64,000 nucleotides of DNA, taken from positions 40,603-104,602 of the forward strand of contig JBMOOG010000015.1 of the NCBI GenBank assembly GCA_049324535.1, read 5' to 3'. This DNA comes from JBMOOG01 sp049324535 (lineage in GTDB: Bacteria > Pseudomonadota > Alphaproteobacteria > Rhodobacterales > Rhodobacteraceae). Below, piece by piece: positions 19,771 through 28,867 of this stretch (its first letter is position 1; each line of letters starts with the position of its first letter). The notes below the pieces were generated by a model. That model made no database searches. It was not told the origin of the DNA and was given only the letters and a program-made list of their open reading frames with translations. Both the position numbers and the translations under genes were made by a program.

Positions 19771-21423
19771 ATGACCTTCTCGCTGCCCCTGCGTCCTTTC
19801 GCGCTTTCGGTTTCCGTTGCGCTGTCAAGCGGAATCTGGCCGGGGGCGGTGTCGCCGGGTCTGGCTCAGGGGGCTCCCCTGCTGGCGTCGGCCCCGGCGG
19901 CGGGCCGGATCGCGCCTTTCGCGCAGGCCGTGGCCGCCGCGGCGGCCGAGGATGCGGACCTCGCGGCCTTCTACCGGGCGCGCGACTACCGCCCGGTCTG
20001 GACCTCGGCCGGGGACTCGGCGCGCCGGGCCGCGCTTTTCGCCGCCTTCGACCATGCCGCCGACCAGGGCCTTGCGCCGTCGCGCTACGGGGCCGACGAC
20101 CTGCGGGCCCGGTTCCGGTCGGTGGCATCCGAGCGGCAGCGCGGCCAGCTCGAGGTCGCGGCGTCGCGCGCCTTCCTGACCTACGCGCGCGACCTGACCA
20201 GCGGCATGCTCGATCCGAAATCCATCGACGCCGGGCTGGTGCGGACGGTGACGCTGCGCGACCGCAAGGCGATGCTCGGCGCCATGGCCGATGCGCCGGA
20301 TCCGGTGTCCTACCTGCGCGGCCTCGTGCCCGATGCCCCGGAATACACCGGGCTGGCGCGCGCGCGGCTTGACCTGATCGCCGCGATCGCCGCCGGCGGC
20401 TGGGGCCCCGAGGTCGGTGCCCGGTCGCTGGCGCCCGGCGACATCGGCCCGGAGGTGGTCGCGCTGCGCAACCGGCTGGTCGCGCTGGGCTACATGCGGC
20501 CGACGGCCCTGGCCGAGTATGACGGGACAATGCAGAAGGCCGTGCAGGCCTTCCAGATGGACAACGGGATCGAGGAGGACGGCCAAGCCGGGCCCGAGAC
20601 GATCAACGCCATCAACACCAGCCCCGAGGCGCGGCTCGCGTCGGTGCTGGTCGCGATGGAGCGGCTGCGCTGGATGAACGGGCTCGACCTCGGGCGCCGC
20701 CACGTCTGGGTGAACCTGCCCGACTTCACCGCGAAGATCGTCGATGACGGCAAGGTCACGTTCGAGACGGTGACGGTCGTCGGCATGAACCAGGCCGACC
20801 GGCGCAGCCCCGAGTTCTCGGACCAGATGGAGTTCATGGTCATCAACCCGACCTGGAACGTCCCGCGCTCGATCACGGTGAAGGAGTATCTGCCGATGCT
20901 CCAGCGCAACCCGAACGCGGCCGGGCACCTGCGTATCGTCGATCGCCGCGGCCGGCTGGTGCCGCGCGACGCGGTGGACTTCACCCAGTTCAACGAGCGC
21001 AACTTCCCCTTCTCGATGTCGCAGCCGCCATCGGACGGCAACGCGCTGGGGCTGGTCAAGTTCATGTTCCCGAACCCGTGGAACATCTATCTGCACGACA
21101 CTCCGTCGAAGTCGCTGTTCAAGAAGGACGTGCGGGCCTTCAGCCACGGCTGCATCCGGTTGGGCCGGCCCTTCGACTTCGCCTATGCGCTGCTGGCGCC
21201 GCAGGTGGACGACCCCAAGGCCGAGTTCCAACGGCACCTCGACACGGGCCGCGAATCGACGCTGATGCTGAAGGATCCGGTCCCGGTGCATCTGGTCTAT
21301 TTCACCGCCTGGCCGAACGCGCGCGGGCGGATCGAATACCGGCGGGATGTCTACGGGCGCGATGCGCGGATCTTCGACGCGCTCAGGGCGGCCGGGGTGG
21401 AATTGCCGGCGCAACGCGGCTAA
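19771..21423 (+). CDS. L,D-transpeptidase (YcbB/LdtD-type)
   Basis: A 550-residue exported murein L,D-transpeptidase that would form 3-3 crosslinks or remodel stem peptides. It has an N-terminal signal sequence (cleavage near GLAQG), a scaffold domain, a peptidoglycan-binding module (GPEVVALRNRLVALGYM), and a C-terminal YkuD domain with the catalytic FSHGCIRLGRP (Cys461). The YcbB-type two-part architecture and length fit. GAGGA before the ATG favours this start over the in-frame TTG one codon upstream. It is followed after 34 bp by lpxD and probably heads that operon. Confidence 0.92.
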   Translation: MTFSLPLRPFALSVSVALSSGIWPGAVSPGLAQGAPLLASAPAAGRIAPFAQAVAAAAAEDADLAAFYRARDYRPVWTSAGDSARRAALFAAFDHAADQGLAPSRYGADDLRARFRSVASERQRGQLEVAASRAFLTYARDLTSGMLDPKSIDAGLVRTVTLRDRKAMLGAMADAPDPVSYLRGLVPDAPEYTGLARARLDLIAAIAAGGWGPEVGARSLAPGDIGPEVVALRNRLVALGYMRPTALAEYDGTMQKAVQAFQMDNGIEEDGQAGPETINAINTSPEARLASVLVAMERLRWMNGLDLGRRHVWVNLPDFTAKIVDDGKVTFETVTVVGMNQADRRSPEFSDQMEFMVINPTWNVPRSITVKEYLPMLQRNPNAAGHLRIVDRRGRLVPRDAVDFTQFNERNFPFSMSQPPSDGNALGLVKFMFPNPWNIYLHDTPSKSLFKKDVRAFSHGCIRLGRPFDFAYALLAPQVDDPKAEFQRHLDTGRESTLMLKDPVPVHLVYFTAWPNARGRIEYRRDVYGRDARIFDALRAAGVELPAQRG

Positions 21424-21457
21424 TCCGGGGGCAGATTCAGCCCCCGGGAGGTCCGCC

Positions 21458-22579
21458 ATGACCCGCGCCAGCCTGACCGTCGCCGCCATCGCCGCCGCCC
21501 TCGGCGCGCGGGTCGAGGGGGATGGCGATCTGCGCGTCACCGGTCCGGCCGAGCCCGCCGGGGCGGGGCCCGACCAGCTGGCCCTGGCGATGAGCCCGAA
21601 ATACGCCGAGGGGCTTGCCGCCGGGCAGGCGCGGGCGGCGGTTCTGTGGGACGGGGCGGACTGGCGGGCGCTGGGGCTCTCGGCCGCGATCTTCGTTCCG
21701 CGCCCCCGCTACGCCATGGCGACAATCACGGCGGCCTTCGACCCTGGGCCGGAGATCGCCCCGGGTGTGCATCCCTCGGCGATCGTCGCGCCCGATGCGG
21801 TGATCGGCCCTGGGGCGGCCATCGGGCCTTTCGTCGTGATCGGGCGCGGGGTGCGGATCGGCGCGCGTGCGCGGATCGCGCCCCATGCCAGCATCGCGGA
21901 AGAGGCGGTGATCGGGGACGATGCCCTTCTGCACGCCGGGGTGCGGATCGGCGCGCGGGTCCGGATCGGCGACCGGTTCATCGGGCATCCCGGTGCGGTG
22001 ATCGGGTCGGACGGGCTGTCCTTCGTGACGCCCGAGAAATCCGCGGTCGAGGAGGTGCGCGAAAGCCTTGGCCAGCGCCGTGAGGCGCGGGGGCAGAGCT
22101 GGACCCGCATCCATTCGCTGGGCTCCGTGGTGATCGGCGACGATGTCGAGATCGGGGCCAACACCTGCATCGACCGAGGCACCATCCGCGACACCGAGAT
22201 CGGGTCGGGCTGCAAGTTCGACAACCTGTGCCACATCGCCCACAACGTGGTGATGGGCCGCGACTGCCTGATGGCGGGCCATTCGGGCATCGCGGGATCG
22301 ACCCGGGTCGGCGACCGGCTGGTGATGGGCGGCCAGTCGGGCATCGCCGACAACCTGACCATCGGGGCCGACGTCATCCTGGGTGCGGCGACCAAGGTGC
22401 TGTCGAACGTGCCGGCGGGCCGGGCGATGATGGGCTATCCGGCGGTCGAGATGCAGAGCCACATCGACACCTACAAGGGGCTGCGGCGGCTGCGGCGGCT
22501 TTATGATCAGGTGGCCGAACTGCGCGAAACTGTTACACGACTCGGTCAGAAGGCCGGGGACGGGGGGAAGGACGCATGA
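21458..22579 (+). CDS. lpxD: LpxD-family UDP-3-O-acylglucosamine N-acyltransferase
   Basis: A 373-residue protein with a uridine-binding N-terminal domain, a left-handed beta-helix of hexapeptide repeats (about 105-300) and a C-terminal helix. The catalytic His lies in CHIAHNVVMG. LpxD transfers a 3-hydroxyacyl chain from ACP to the glucosamine amine in lipid A synthesis. It is not in the usual bamA-lpxD-fabZ-lpxA cluster but is followed, with ATGA overlap, by its own ACP and KAS genes. It could be the sole LpxD or a paralogue using a dedicated acyl chain. GGGAGG supports the start. Confidence 0.85.
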   Translation: MTRASLTVAAIAAALGARVEGDGDLRVTGPAEPAGAGPDQLALAMSPKYAEGLAAGQARAAVLWDGADWRALGLSAAIFVPRPRYAMATITAAFDPGPEIAPGVHPSAIVAPDAVIGPGAAIGPFVVIGRGVRIGARARIAPHASIAEEAVIGDDALLHAGVRIGARVRIGDRFIGHPGAVIGSDGLSFVTPEKSAVEEVRESLGQRREARGQSWTRIHSLGSVVIGDDVEIGANTCIDRGTIRDTEIGSGCKFDNLCHIAHNVVMGRDCLMAGHSGIAGSTRVGDRLVMGGQSGIADNLTIGADVILGAATKVLSNVPAGRAMMGYPAVEMQSHIDTYKGLRRLRRLYDQVAELRETVTRLGQKAGDGGKDA

Positions 22580-22836
22580 GCATCGCCGAACGGGTCATCG
22601 CCATCATCGCCGAGCAGGCGGTTCTCGATCCTTCCGAAGTCACGCCCGAGATGACGCCGGCCGATCTCGGCATCGACAGCCTCGGGCTGGTCGAGGCGAT
22701 CTTCGCCATCGAGGAGACCTTCGACGTGTCGGTGCCCTACAACGCGAACGCCCCGCACGAGAGCGGCTTCGACATAAGCTCGGTCGCCGCGATCATCCGG
22801 GCGGTCGAGGATCTGGTGGCGGCCAAGACCGCATGA
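22576..22836 (+). CDS. Specialised acyl carrier protein
   Basis: An 86-residue ACP with the phosphopantetheine site Ser35 in LGIDSLGLVE. It differs from housekeeping AcpP in helix III and the loop before it (VSVPYNANAPHESGFDISS). It overlaps lpxD and the KAS gene by ATGA at both ends, so all three are translationally coupled. The context suggests it carries the acyl chain for the neighbouring acyltransferase. The call of carrier protein is firm; its dedicated role is inference. Confidence 0.9.
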   Translation: MSIAERVIAIIAEQAVLDPSEVTPEMTPADLGIDSLGLVEAIFAIEETFDVSVPYNANAPHESGFDISSVAAIIRAVEDLVAAKTA

Positions 22837-24041
22837 GACGTGTGGTCATCACCGGGGCGGGCACGGTGAACGCGCTCGGCCTGTCGGTTCCCGAGACCCT
22901 GCGCGCGTTCCGGGAAGGCCGCTGCGGTATCGGTGAGCTCGAGGTGCAGGACGCCGACCGTCTGGCGATCCGCATCGGCGCGCAGGTCCGGGGCTGGGAT
23001 CCCGAGGCGCATTTCAACCGCCAGCAGATCGCGCTCTACGACCGGTTCACCCAGTTCACGCTCATGGCCGCGCGCGAGGCGGTCGCGCAGTCGGGGCTGG
23101 ATTTCCGCGGCAAGCTCGGGCTCGAATCCGGCGTGGTCCTGGGCACCGCGGGCGGGGGCGTCAACACCTGGGACGAAAACTACCGGGCGGTCTACGAGGA
23201 GGGCAAGAACCGCGTCCATCCCTTCGTGGTGCCCAAGCTGATGAACAACGCCGCGGCCAGCCATGTCAGCATGGAATGGTCGCTGCGCGGGCCGTCGTTC
23301 ACGGTGGCCACCGCCTGCGCCTCGTCCAACCACGCGATGGGGCTGGCGTTCAACATGATCCGCTACGGAATGGCGCGGGTGATGCTGACGGGCGGGTCGG
23401 AATCCATGCTGTGCTTCGGCGGCATCAAGGCGTGGGAGGGCCTGCGGGTCATGTCGCGCGACGCCTGCCGGCCGTTCAGCGCGAATCGCAACGGCATGGT
23501 GCAGGGCGAGGGCGCCGGGGTGTTCGTCTTCGAGGAGTTCGAGCACGCGCGCGCGCGCGGCGCCGAGATCCTGGCCGAGGTGGCGGGCTTTGCCATGTCC
23601 TCGGACGCGGGCGACATCGTCATGCCCTCGGCGCAGGGTGCCGAGCGCGCGATCTCGGGGGCGCTTGCCGACGCGCGGCTCAACCCCGAGGACGTGAGCT
23701 ACATCAACGCCCATGGCACGGGCACGGCCGCCAACGACAAGACCGAATGCGCGGCCGTCGCCCATGCCTTCGGAGCGCATGCCGACCGGCTGATGCTGTC
23801 GTCCACCAAATCCATGCATGGCCACCTGATCGGGGGGACCGGCGCGGTCGAGCTTCTGGCCTGCATCATGGCGCTGCGCGACGGCATCATCGCGCCGACC
23901 ATCGGCTACGAGGAGCCGGACCCGGAATGCGCGCTGGACGTGGTGCCGAACGTGGCGCGCGAGGCGCGGGTGGACGCGGTGCTGTCGAACGCCTTCGCCT
24001 TCGGCGGGCTGAACGCCGTCATCGCGCTCCGTCGGGTCTAG
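22833..24041 (+). CDS. Beta-ketoacyl-ACP synthase (KAS I/II type)
   Basis: A 402-residue condensing enzyme with the Cys-His-His triad: Cys162 in TVATACASSNHAMG, His294 in NAHGTGTAANDKTE and His331 in KSMHGHLIGGTG. It would extend an acyl chain on the ACP encoded just upstream. The N-terminus MRRVVITGAG is typical of FabF-like proteins. It is the last gene of the four-gene envelope operon and converges on ialB after 71 bp. Confidence 0.93.
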   Translation: MRRVVITGAGTVNALGLSVPETLRAFREGRCGIGELEVQDADRLAIRIGAQVRGWDPEAHFNRQQIALYDRFTQFTLMAAREAVAQSGLDFRGKLGLESGVVLGTAGGGVNTWDENYRAVYEEGKNRVHPFVVPKLMNNAAASHVSMEWSLRGPSFTVATACASSNHAMGLAFNMIRYGMARVMLTGGSESMLCFGGIKAWEGLRVMSRDACRPFSANRNGMVQGEGAGVFVFEEFEHARARGAEILAEVAGFAMSSDAGDIVMPSAQGAERAISGALADARLNPEDVSYINAHGTGTAANDKTECAAVAHAFGAHADRLMLSSTKSMHGHLIGGTGAVELLACIMALRDGIIAPTIGYEEPDPECALDVVPNVAREARVDAVLSNAFAFGGLNAVIALRRV

Positions 24042-24112
24042 GCAAGGGCGGGTCTCGGTGCGGACGCGCCTGGGCTTGGGCGTGGGCGGCGCCGCGCGCC
24101 GCCCGGCCGGGA

Positions 24113-24772
24113 TCAGGGCTTGGGCGCCTCGGCCGCAAGGGCGTCATAGCCGGCGGTGAAGCCCTTGAGCGACAGGTTCAGCGTCACCTTCTTGTCGGGC
24201 GCGCCGACGGGCACGATGGTCAGCGTGGCCTTCGAGCCCTTCTTGAAGTTGGCGACTTCGTCGGCGGTGAAGCCGACGCGGGCCACGCAGCCGATCGCCG
24301 TGCAGAAGGTGAAGGGGTAGCGCTTGTTCTGGCCGCCGTCGACCGCCAGCGTCAGCCCGTCGGGCAGCAGGGTCTCGAGCGGGGTGATGATCGTCGCCCC
24401 GGCTGCCGCCTGCGCGCCCTTGGGCAGCGTCAGCATGCTGACCTCGGCCACCGGGGTCGCCTGTTCGTCCTTGAGGAGCTGGTAGAGCTGGCAGGGGTCC
24501 GACCCGTCCTGGGCGCGGATGCAGCGCAGTTCCCAGTCGTCGTAGGTCGCCTTGACATACATCGAGCCGGGGCCGTCCTGCGGGGCGTTGGCATCCACGC
24601 CCATCGAGAGGGTTGGATCGGCCTGGGTGGCATCGGCCGGTGCGGCCGGCGCGGCCGGGGTCTCGGTCGCGGCGCCGTCCGCCGGAGCGGGCGCCGGCGC
24701 GGTCTGTGCCAGCGCCGGCGCGGCCGCGCCCAGAGCCAGCACGAGGGTCAGGGTCTTGGTGATATCGAGCAT
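24113..24772 (-). CDS. Invasion-associated locus B (IalB) family protein
   Basis: A 219-residue exported protein: signal peptide (cleavage near ALAQ), an Ala/Pro-rich linker to about residue 60, then the IalB domain with YDDWELRCIR, DPCQLYQLL and FTFCTAIGCVARVGF. Four cysteines are placed to form disulfides. IalB proteins occur widely in alphaproteobacteria, including free-living ones; the name comes from Bartonella and the function in marine species is unknown. I took MLDITKTLTL as the start because it opens the signal peptide. Confidence 0.85.
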   Translation of the reverse strand: MLDITKTLTLVLALGAAAPALAQTAPAPAPADGAATETPAAPAAPADATQADPTLSMGVDANAPQDGPGSMYVKATYDDWELRCIRAQDGSDPCQLYQLLKDEQATPVAEVSMLTLPKGAQAAAGATIITPLETLLPDGLTLAVDGGQNKRYPFTFCTAIGCVARVGFTADEVANFKKGSKATLTIVPVGAPDKKVTLNLSLKGFTAGYDALAAEAPKP

Positions 24773-24949
24773 GGTCGCCTTCCGATGGTCCTGCGTCGGG
24801 CGTTGCCTTACCACGCGTGCCCGGCGGTGTCAGCGCGCATTCCCCCGCCGTTCCGCGGTTTTCCGCCCATTGTGATGGGCCGGGTCCGGGGGCCGTGCGC
24901 AAAGCCTGGGCCGGTCCGGTGCCGGCGCCGCGATCGAGGCGGCCGGCAC

Positions 24950-25020
24950 GAAGAAAGGGCCCCGCGAGGGGCCCTTCCGGTATCGAGAACTCCCTGTCGG
25001 ACTGGCCGACTTTGTCATTG
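24950..25020 (-). ncRNA. Predicted small RNA upstream of ialB
   Basis: A predicted transcript of about 70 nt from a promoter-like site to a strong terminator, within the 523-bp gap between ialB and the DUF853 gene. No open frame with a ribosome-binding site fits inside it. It could also be an attenuated leader for ialB, whose start lies about 180 nt beyond the terminator. No known family is recognised. I see nothing else in the gap. Confidence 0.45.
24955..24976 (-). terminator. Terminator of predicted sRNA
   Basis: AAGGGCCCC / GGGGCCCTT form a perfect 9-bp stem with a 4-nt loop. On the minus strand it continues into TTTCTTCG. Confidence 0.8.
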
Positions 25021-25026
25021 CCGGGG

Positions 25027-25055
25027 ACGCTAGTAAGTTCCGCAGCGTCCGTCAA
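25027..25055 (-). promoter_or_regulatory. Sigma-70-type promoter for predicted sRNA
   Basis: On the minus strand TTGACG (25055-25050) and TAGCGT (25032-25027) are separated by 17 nt, matching TTGACA and TANNNT-type elements. The predicted start is near 25020. Confidence 0.55.
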
Positions 25056-25295
25056 CTGCCAAAAAAGATAGGTGCAGAAATCTGAATTTGAACGGAAATT
25101 GCCCGAACCGGCCGAGGGCTGCGGCACAATGCGGCACGGTGCAGCACCCTTCCGGCGCGGCCCTGGGGCACGGCCCGGCCGTGGCATAGTGGCGGCCTTG
25201 CGGGGCGGCGTCCGCCGCGCCGCTTCATGGCTGGCGAAGCGCGCCCAAGGCTGTATTGTCGGGCCGCACCGGAGGGTATTGAGGGGTAGGGCGGC

Positions 25296-26828
25296 ATGGA
25301 CCAGGACGCGATCTTCGTGGGCGGCGGCGGCGAGGGCTACGGCGTGCCGCAGCTACTCCTGCTGAAATACGGCAACCGCCACGGGCTGATTGCCGGGGCG
25401 ACCGGTACGGGCAAGACCGTGACGCTTCAGATCCTGGCCGAGGGCTTCTCGGACGCGGGCGTGCCGGTGTTCATGGCCGACGTGAAGGGCGATCTCGCCG
25501 GCATCGCCAAGGCCGGAAGCCCCGAGGGCAAGCTGCACGACGCCTTCATGAAGCGGGCGGCGACGATCGGGCTTGACCTGAAATACTCCGACCATCCGGT
25601 CGTGTTCTGGGACCTGTTCGGCGAGCAGGGCCACCCGATCCGCACCACGGTCTCGGAGATGGGCCCCCTGCTGCTGGCGCGGCTCATGGAGCTCAGCGAG
25701 CCCCAGGAGGGGGTGCTGAACATCGCGTTCCGGATCGCCGACGAAGAGGGCCTGCCGCTGCTCGATCTCAAGGATCTTCAGGCGATGCTGGTCTGGGTCG
25801 GGCAGCACGCGGCCGAGATCGGGCTGCGCTACGGGAACGTGTCGCCGGCCACGGTCGGGGCCATCCAGCGCCAGCTTCTGGTGCTGGAGAACCAGGGGGG
25901 CGACCGGCTCTTCGGCGAGCCGGCGCTCGATCTCGCCGACATGATGACGCTGGCGGCCGACGGGCGCGGACGGGTGAACGTCCTTGCGTCCGACAAGCTG
26001 ATGGCGTCGCCGCGGCTCTACGCGACCTTCCTGCTGTGGCTGCTGAGCGAGCTCTTCGAAGAGCTTCCCGAGGTCGGCGATCCCGACAAGCCGAAGTTCG
26101 TCTTCTTCTTCGACGAGGCGCATCTCTTGTTCGACGGGGCCCCGAAGGCTCTGGTGGACAAGGTCGAACAGGTCGCGCGCCTGATCCGGTCGAAGGGCGT
26201 GGGGGTCTTCTTCATCACCCAGAACCCGGCCGACGTTCCCGACGACATTCTCGGCCAACTGGGCAACCGGGTGCAGCACGCGCTGCGGGCCTTTACCGCT
26301 AAGGACCAGAAGGATCTGGCCCGGGCGGCGCAGAACTATCGGCCGAACCCCCGGTTCAGCACCGAGGACGCGATCCGCGAGGTCGGAACCGGCGAGGCGG
26401 TGACCTCGTTCCTCGAGGCCAAGGGCGTTCCGGGCATGGTCGAGCGCACGCTGGTGCGGCCGCCGTCGGGGCAGCTCGGCCCGATCACGCCCGAGGAACG
26501 GCGCCAGATCATCGCCGGCTCGGGCCTTTCGGCCAAATACGACCGGACCGTCGATCGCGACTCCGCCTTCGAGATGCTGGCGGCGCGGGCGGACGCGGCC
26601 GCCAAGGCCGCCGCCGAGGAGGAGGCGCGCCAGAGCCGCATGGCCGAGGAGGAGCGCGTGCTCAGGCAGGCCCGCCGCTACGACGGGGCCGCGGCCCGCA
26701 AGTCCTCGTCCGGCCGGTCGGACAGCGTGGTGGAGACCTTCGGCAAGAGCCTCGCCCGCCAGCTTGGCACCCGCACCGGCCAGGCGCTGGTGCGCGGGAT
26801 CCTCGGTAGCCTCTTCAAGTCGCGCTGA
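25296..26828 (+). CDS. DUF853 family HerA-like ATPase
   Basis: A 510-residue P-loop ATPase of the HerA/FtsK superfamily (DUF853, YjgR-like). Walker A is GATGTGKTV (about residue 35), followed by FMADVKGDLAGIAKAG, and Walker B is FFFDEAHLLF (about 268). An Ala/Glu/Arg-rich coiled region (about 430-480) lies near the C-terminus. The cellular role is unknown. No nuclease partner such as NurA is adjacent, so a defence role is not indicated. It ends 12 bp before the convergent aroB. Confidence 0.88.
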   Translation: MDQDAIFVGGGGEGYGVPQLLLLKYGNRHGLIAGATGTGKTVTLQILAEGFSDAGVPVFMADVKGDLAGIAKAGSPEGKLHDAFMKRAATIGLDLKYSDHPVVFWDLFGEQGHPIRTTVSEMGPLLLARLMELSEPQEGVLNIAFRIADEEGLPLLDLKDLQAMLVWVGQHAAEIGLRYGNVSPATVGAIQRQLLVLENQGGDRLFGEPALDLADMMTLAADGRGRVNVLASDKLMASPRLYATFLLWLLSELFEELPEVGDPDKPKFVFFFDEAHLLFDGAPKALVDKVEQVARLIRSKGVGVFFITQNPADVPDDILGQLGNRVQHALRAFTAKDQKDLARAAQNYRPNPRFSTEDAIREVGTGEAVTSFLEAKGVPGMVERTLVRPPSGQLGPITPEERRQIIAGSGLSAKYDRTVDRDSAFEMLAARADAAAKAAAEEEARQSRMAEEERVLRQARRYDGAAARKSSSGRSDSVVETFGKSLARQLGTRTGQALVRGILGSLFKSR

Positions 26829-26840
26829 CCGCAGGGCCGG

Positions 26841-27977
26841 TCAGCGGCGGGCGGCGAGCGCGTCGGCCAGCACCTGACGCACGGCCTGCGGCGGCACGTC
26901 GGGGGCGACGAAGGCCTCGCCGATCCCGCGGGCCAGGATGAAGCGCAGGCGTCCGTCCCGCACCTTCTTGTCCTGCGCCATCAGCGCCAAGAGCGCGTCC
27001 GCGTCGGGCAGGGGACCGGCGATGTCGGCCAGATCGGTCTTCATGCCCATCGCGTGCAGATGCGCGCGGATCCGCGACGGTGTTTCCTGCGCGCACAGGC
27101 CGAGGCGGGCCGACAGCTCGAACGCGAGCGCGCAGCCGATCGCCACGCCCTCGCCGTGCAGGAGCCGGTCGGAATAGCCGGTCGCGGCCTCCAGCGCGTG
27201 GCCGAAGGTGTGCCCGAGATTGAGGAGCGCGCGCTCCCCTTCCTCGGTCTCGTCGCGCTCGACGATGCGGGCCTTCATCGTCACCGACCGGGCGACGGCG
27301 TGGTGGCGCAGCGCGCGGTCGCCGCCCGCCATCGCCGGACCGTTGCGCTCCAGCCAGTCGAAGAAGGCGGCGTCGCCGAGAAGCCCGTATTTCACCACCT
27401 CGCCATAGCCCGCAAGGAAGTCGCGGGCGGGCAGGGTGTCAAGGACGGCGATGTCGGCCAGCACCAGCGCGGGCTGATGGAAGGCGCCGATCAGGTTCTT
27501 GCCCAGCGGACTGTTGATTCCGGTCTTGCCGCCGACCGAGCTGTCCACCTGCGCCAGCAGCGTGGTGGGTATCTGCACGAAGCGCACGCCCCGGCGCAGG
27601 ATCGCCGCGGCGAACCCCGCGAGATCGCCGATCACGCCGCCCCCGAAGGCGATGACCAGATCGCGCCGCTCGACCTTCTCGGCGATCATCCACTCGACCG
27701 CGCGTTCGAGCCCGGCCCAGCCCTTGGTCGCCTCGCCGGGAGGCAGGGCGAGGTGCGCCACGGCCAGGTCGCCGAGGCCGTCGCGCAGGGCTGCGAGGTG
27801 ATGGCGGGCCACCGTCTCGTCGGTGATGACCGCAACGCGCCGGCGGTGGAGCAGGGGGGCGATCTCGGCGCCCGCGCGGGCGATCAGGCCCGTGCCCACC
27901 CGCACCGCGTAGCTGCGCGGGCCGAGATCGACCGCAATGGACTCGGTGGCGGGGGCGGTTCGGGACGGCGGGCTCAT
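26841..27977 (-). CDS. aroB: 3-dehydroquinate synthase
   Basis: A 378-residue NAD- and metal-dependent enzyme that cyclises DAHP to 3-dehydroquinate, the second shikimate step. Conserved parts are VIAFGGGVIGDLAGFAAA, PTTLLAQVDSSVGGKTGIN, and the metal-ligand region NLGHTFGHALE. It overlaps aroK by ATGA and forms the common aroKB operon. Confidence 0.97.
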   Translation of the reverse strand: MSPPSRTAPATESIAVDLGPRSYAVRVGTGLIARAGAEIAPLLHRRRVAVITDETVARHHLAALRDGLGDLAVAHLALPPGEATKGWAGLERAVEWMIAEKVERRDLVIAFGGGVIGDLAGFAAAILRRGVRFVQIPTTLLAQVDSSVGGKTGINSPLGKNLIGAFHQPALVLADIAVLDTLPARDFLAGYGEVVKYGLLGDAAFFDWLERNGPAMAGGDRALRHHAVARSVTMKARIVERDETEEGERALLNLGHTFGHALEAATGYSDRLLHGEGVAIGCALAFELSARLGLCAQETPSRIRAHLHAMGMKTDLADIAGPLPDADALLALMAQDKKVRDGRLRFILARGIGEAFVAPDVPPQAVRQVLADALAARR

Positions 27978-28504
27978 GTCTTCTCCAGGATGCCGGGCCG
28001 GGCGGCCAGCGCCGCAAGGACCGCCTCGGCGGTTTCGGTCACGCTGGCGTCCGGGCGCGAATCGACCGTGAGATCGGCCAGCGCGTAGATCGGCTCGCGG
28101 GTGGCCAGCAGGGTGGCGAGCGTCTCGCGCGGGTTGGCGGTCCGCAGGAGCGGTCGGGTGGACTTGTGGCGGACCCGCTGCCAGAGCAGGTCGAGGTCCG
28201 CGCGCAGCCAGACCGAGACGCCGCGGCGCCTGATCTCCGACCGGTTCATTTCCTGCATCCAGGCGCCGCCGCCCGTCGAGAGGATCGCCGGCGGCCCGGA
28301 CAGGAGCCGTGCGATCACCTCGTGTTCGCGCGCCCGGAAGAAGGCCTCGCCGTCGCGCTCGAAGATCTCGGCGATCGACCGGTCAGCCGCACGTTCCAGT
28401 TCGGCGTCGGAATCGAGGAAGGGCACGCCGAGCAGCCGGGCGAGCGCGGTGCCGACCGCTGTCTTGCCGGCCCCCATCATGCCGATCAGGACGGCCGTCT
28501 TCAT
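27974..28504 (-). CDS. aroK: Shikimate kinase
   Basis: A 176-residue kinase making shikimate 3-phosphate. Walker A is GMMGAGKTAVG (residues 8-18), the shikimate-binding DSD follows at about 31-33, the GGGA motif is in LSTGGGAW, and the lid contains the Arg-rich KSTRPLL region. It is upstream of aroB with a 4-bp overlap. The frame is open upstream, but MKTAVLIGMMGAGKT is the natural start. Confidence 0.96.
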   Translation of the reverse strand: MKTAVLIGMMGAGKTAVGTALARLLGVPFLDSDAELERAADRSIAEIFERDGEAFFRAREHEVIARLLSGPPAILSTGGGAWMQEMNRSEIRRRGVSVWLRADLDLLWQRVRHKSTRPLLRTANPRETLATLLATREPIYALADLTVDSRPDASVTETAEAVLAALAARPGILEKT

Positions 28505-28607
28505 CAACCTTGCGCCTTGCACCCTGTCGAACCGGTCACGTTGGATCGCGCCCGCGAGGGACCGCTCGACGGCGCCCCCCCGCCCATGCGCGGAAGTTTG
28601 TTCCTCT

Positions 28608-28640
28608 TTGGCGTGAACTTGCCGGAAATGCCATATATAT
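28608..28640 (+). promoter_or_regulatory. Possible promoter of the small-membrane-protein/xerD operon
   Basis: TTGGCG at 28608-28613 and an AT-rich CATATATAT block beginning at 28632 are spaced within 17-20 nt. This is the most AT-rich stretch of the 225-bp divergent gap. The exact -10 hexamer cannot be fixed. Confidence 0.35.
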
Positions 28641-28729
28641 TCGCCGCGAGCGCCGATCCCCCGGCCGCGAGCCGGTGCCCGGCCGCGGGCGAGCCGGCGA
28701 GACAACAAGAAACGATGGCAGGACGTGGC

Positions 28730-28867
28730 ATGGCGCGCATCTTCAAGCTTCTGGTGATCTTGCTGTTCCTTGGGTTCGTGGCTCTTGTCGGCTATGCCTA
28801 TCTCGGCGACCTTTCGCCCGAGCGCAGCGACGTGCGCCAGCCCGTGGAACTGAACCTTGGCAAGTAG
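28730..28867 (+). CDS. Small single-span membrane protein
   Basis: A 45-residue protein with one membrane helix (about residues 5-24, LLVILLFLGFVALVGYAYL) and a short charged periplasmic or cytoplasmic tail. AGGA six bases upstream supports this ATG over an in-frame one 15 bp earlier. It overlaps the next gene by 11 bp and heads a three-gene set ending in xerD. Function unknown; similar short proteins are found at this place in other Rhodobacteraceae as far as I recall. Confidence 0.65.
   Translation: MARIFKLLVILLFLGFVALVGYAYLGDLSPERSDVRQPVELNLGK

Noticed and set aside
25296..26828. DUF853/HerA-like ATPase as a phage-defence gene
   Set aside because: No NurA, SIR2 or other effector partner is adjacent and the neighbours are housekeeping genes.
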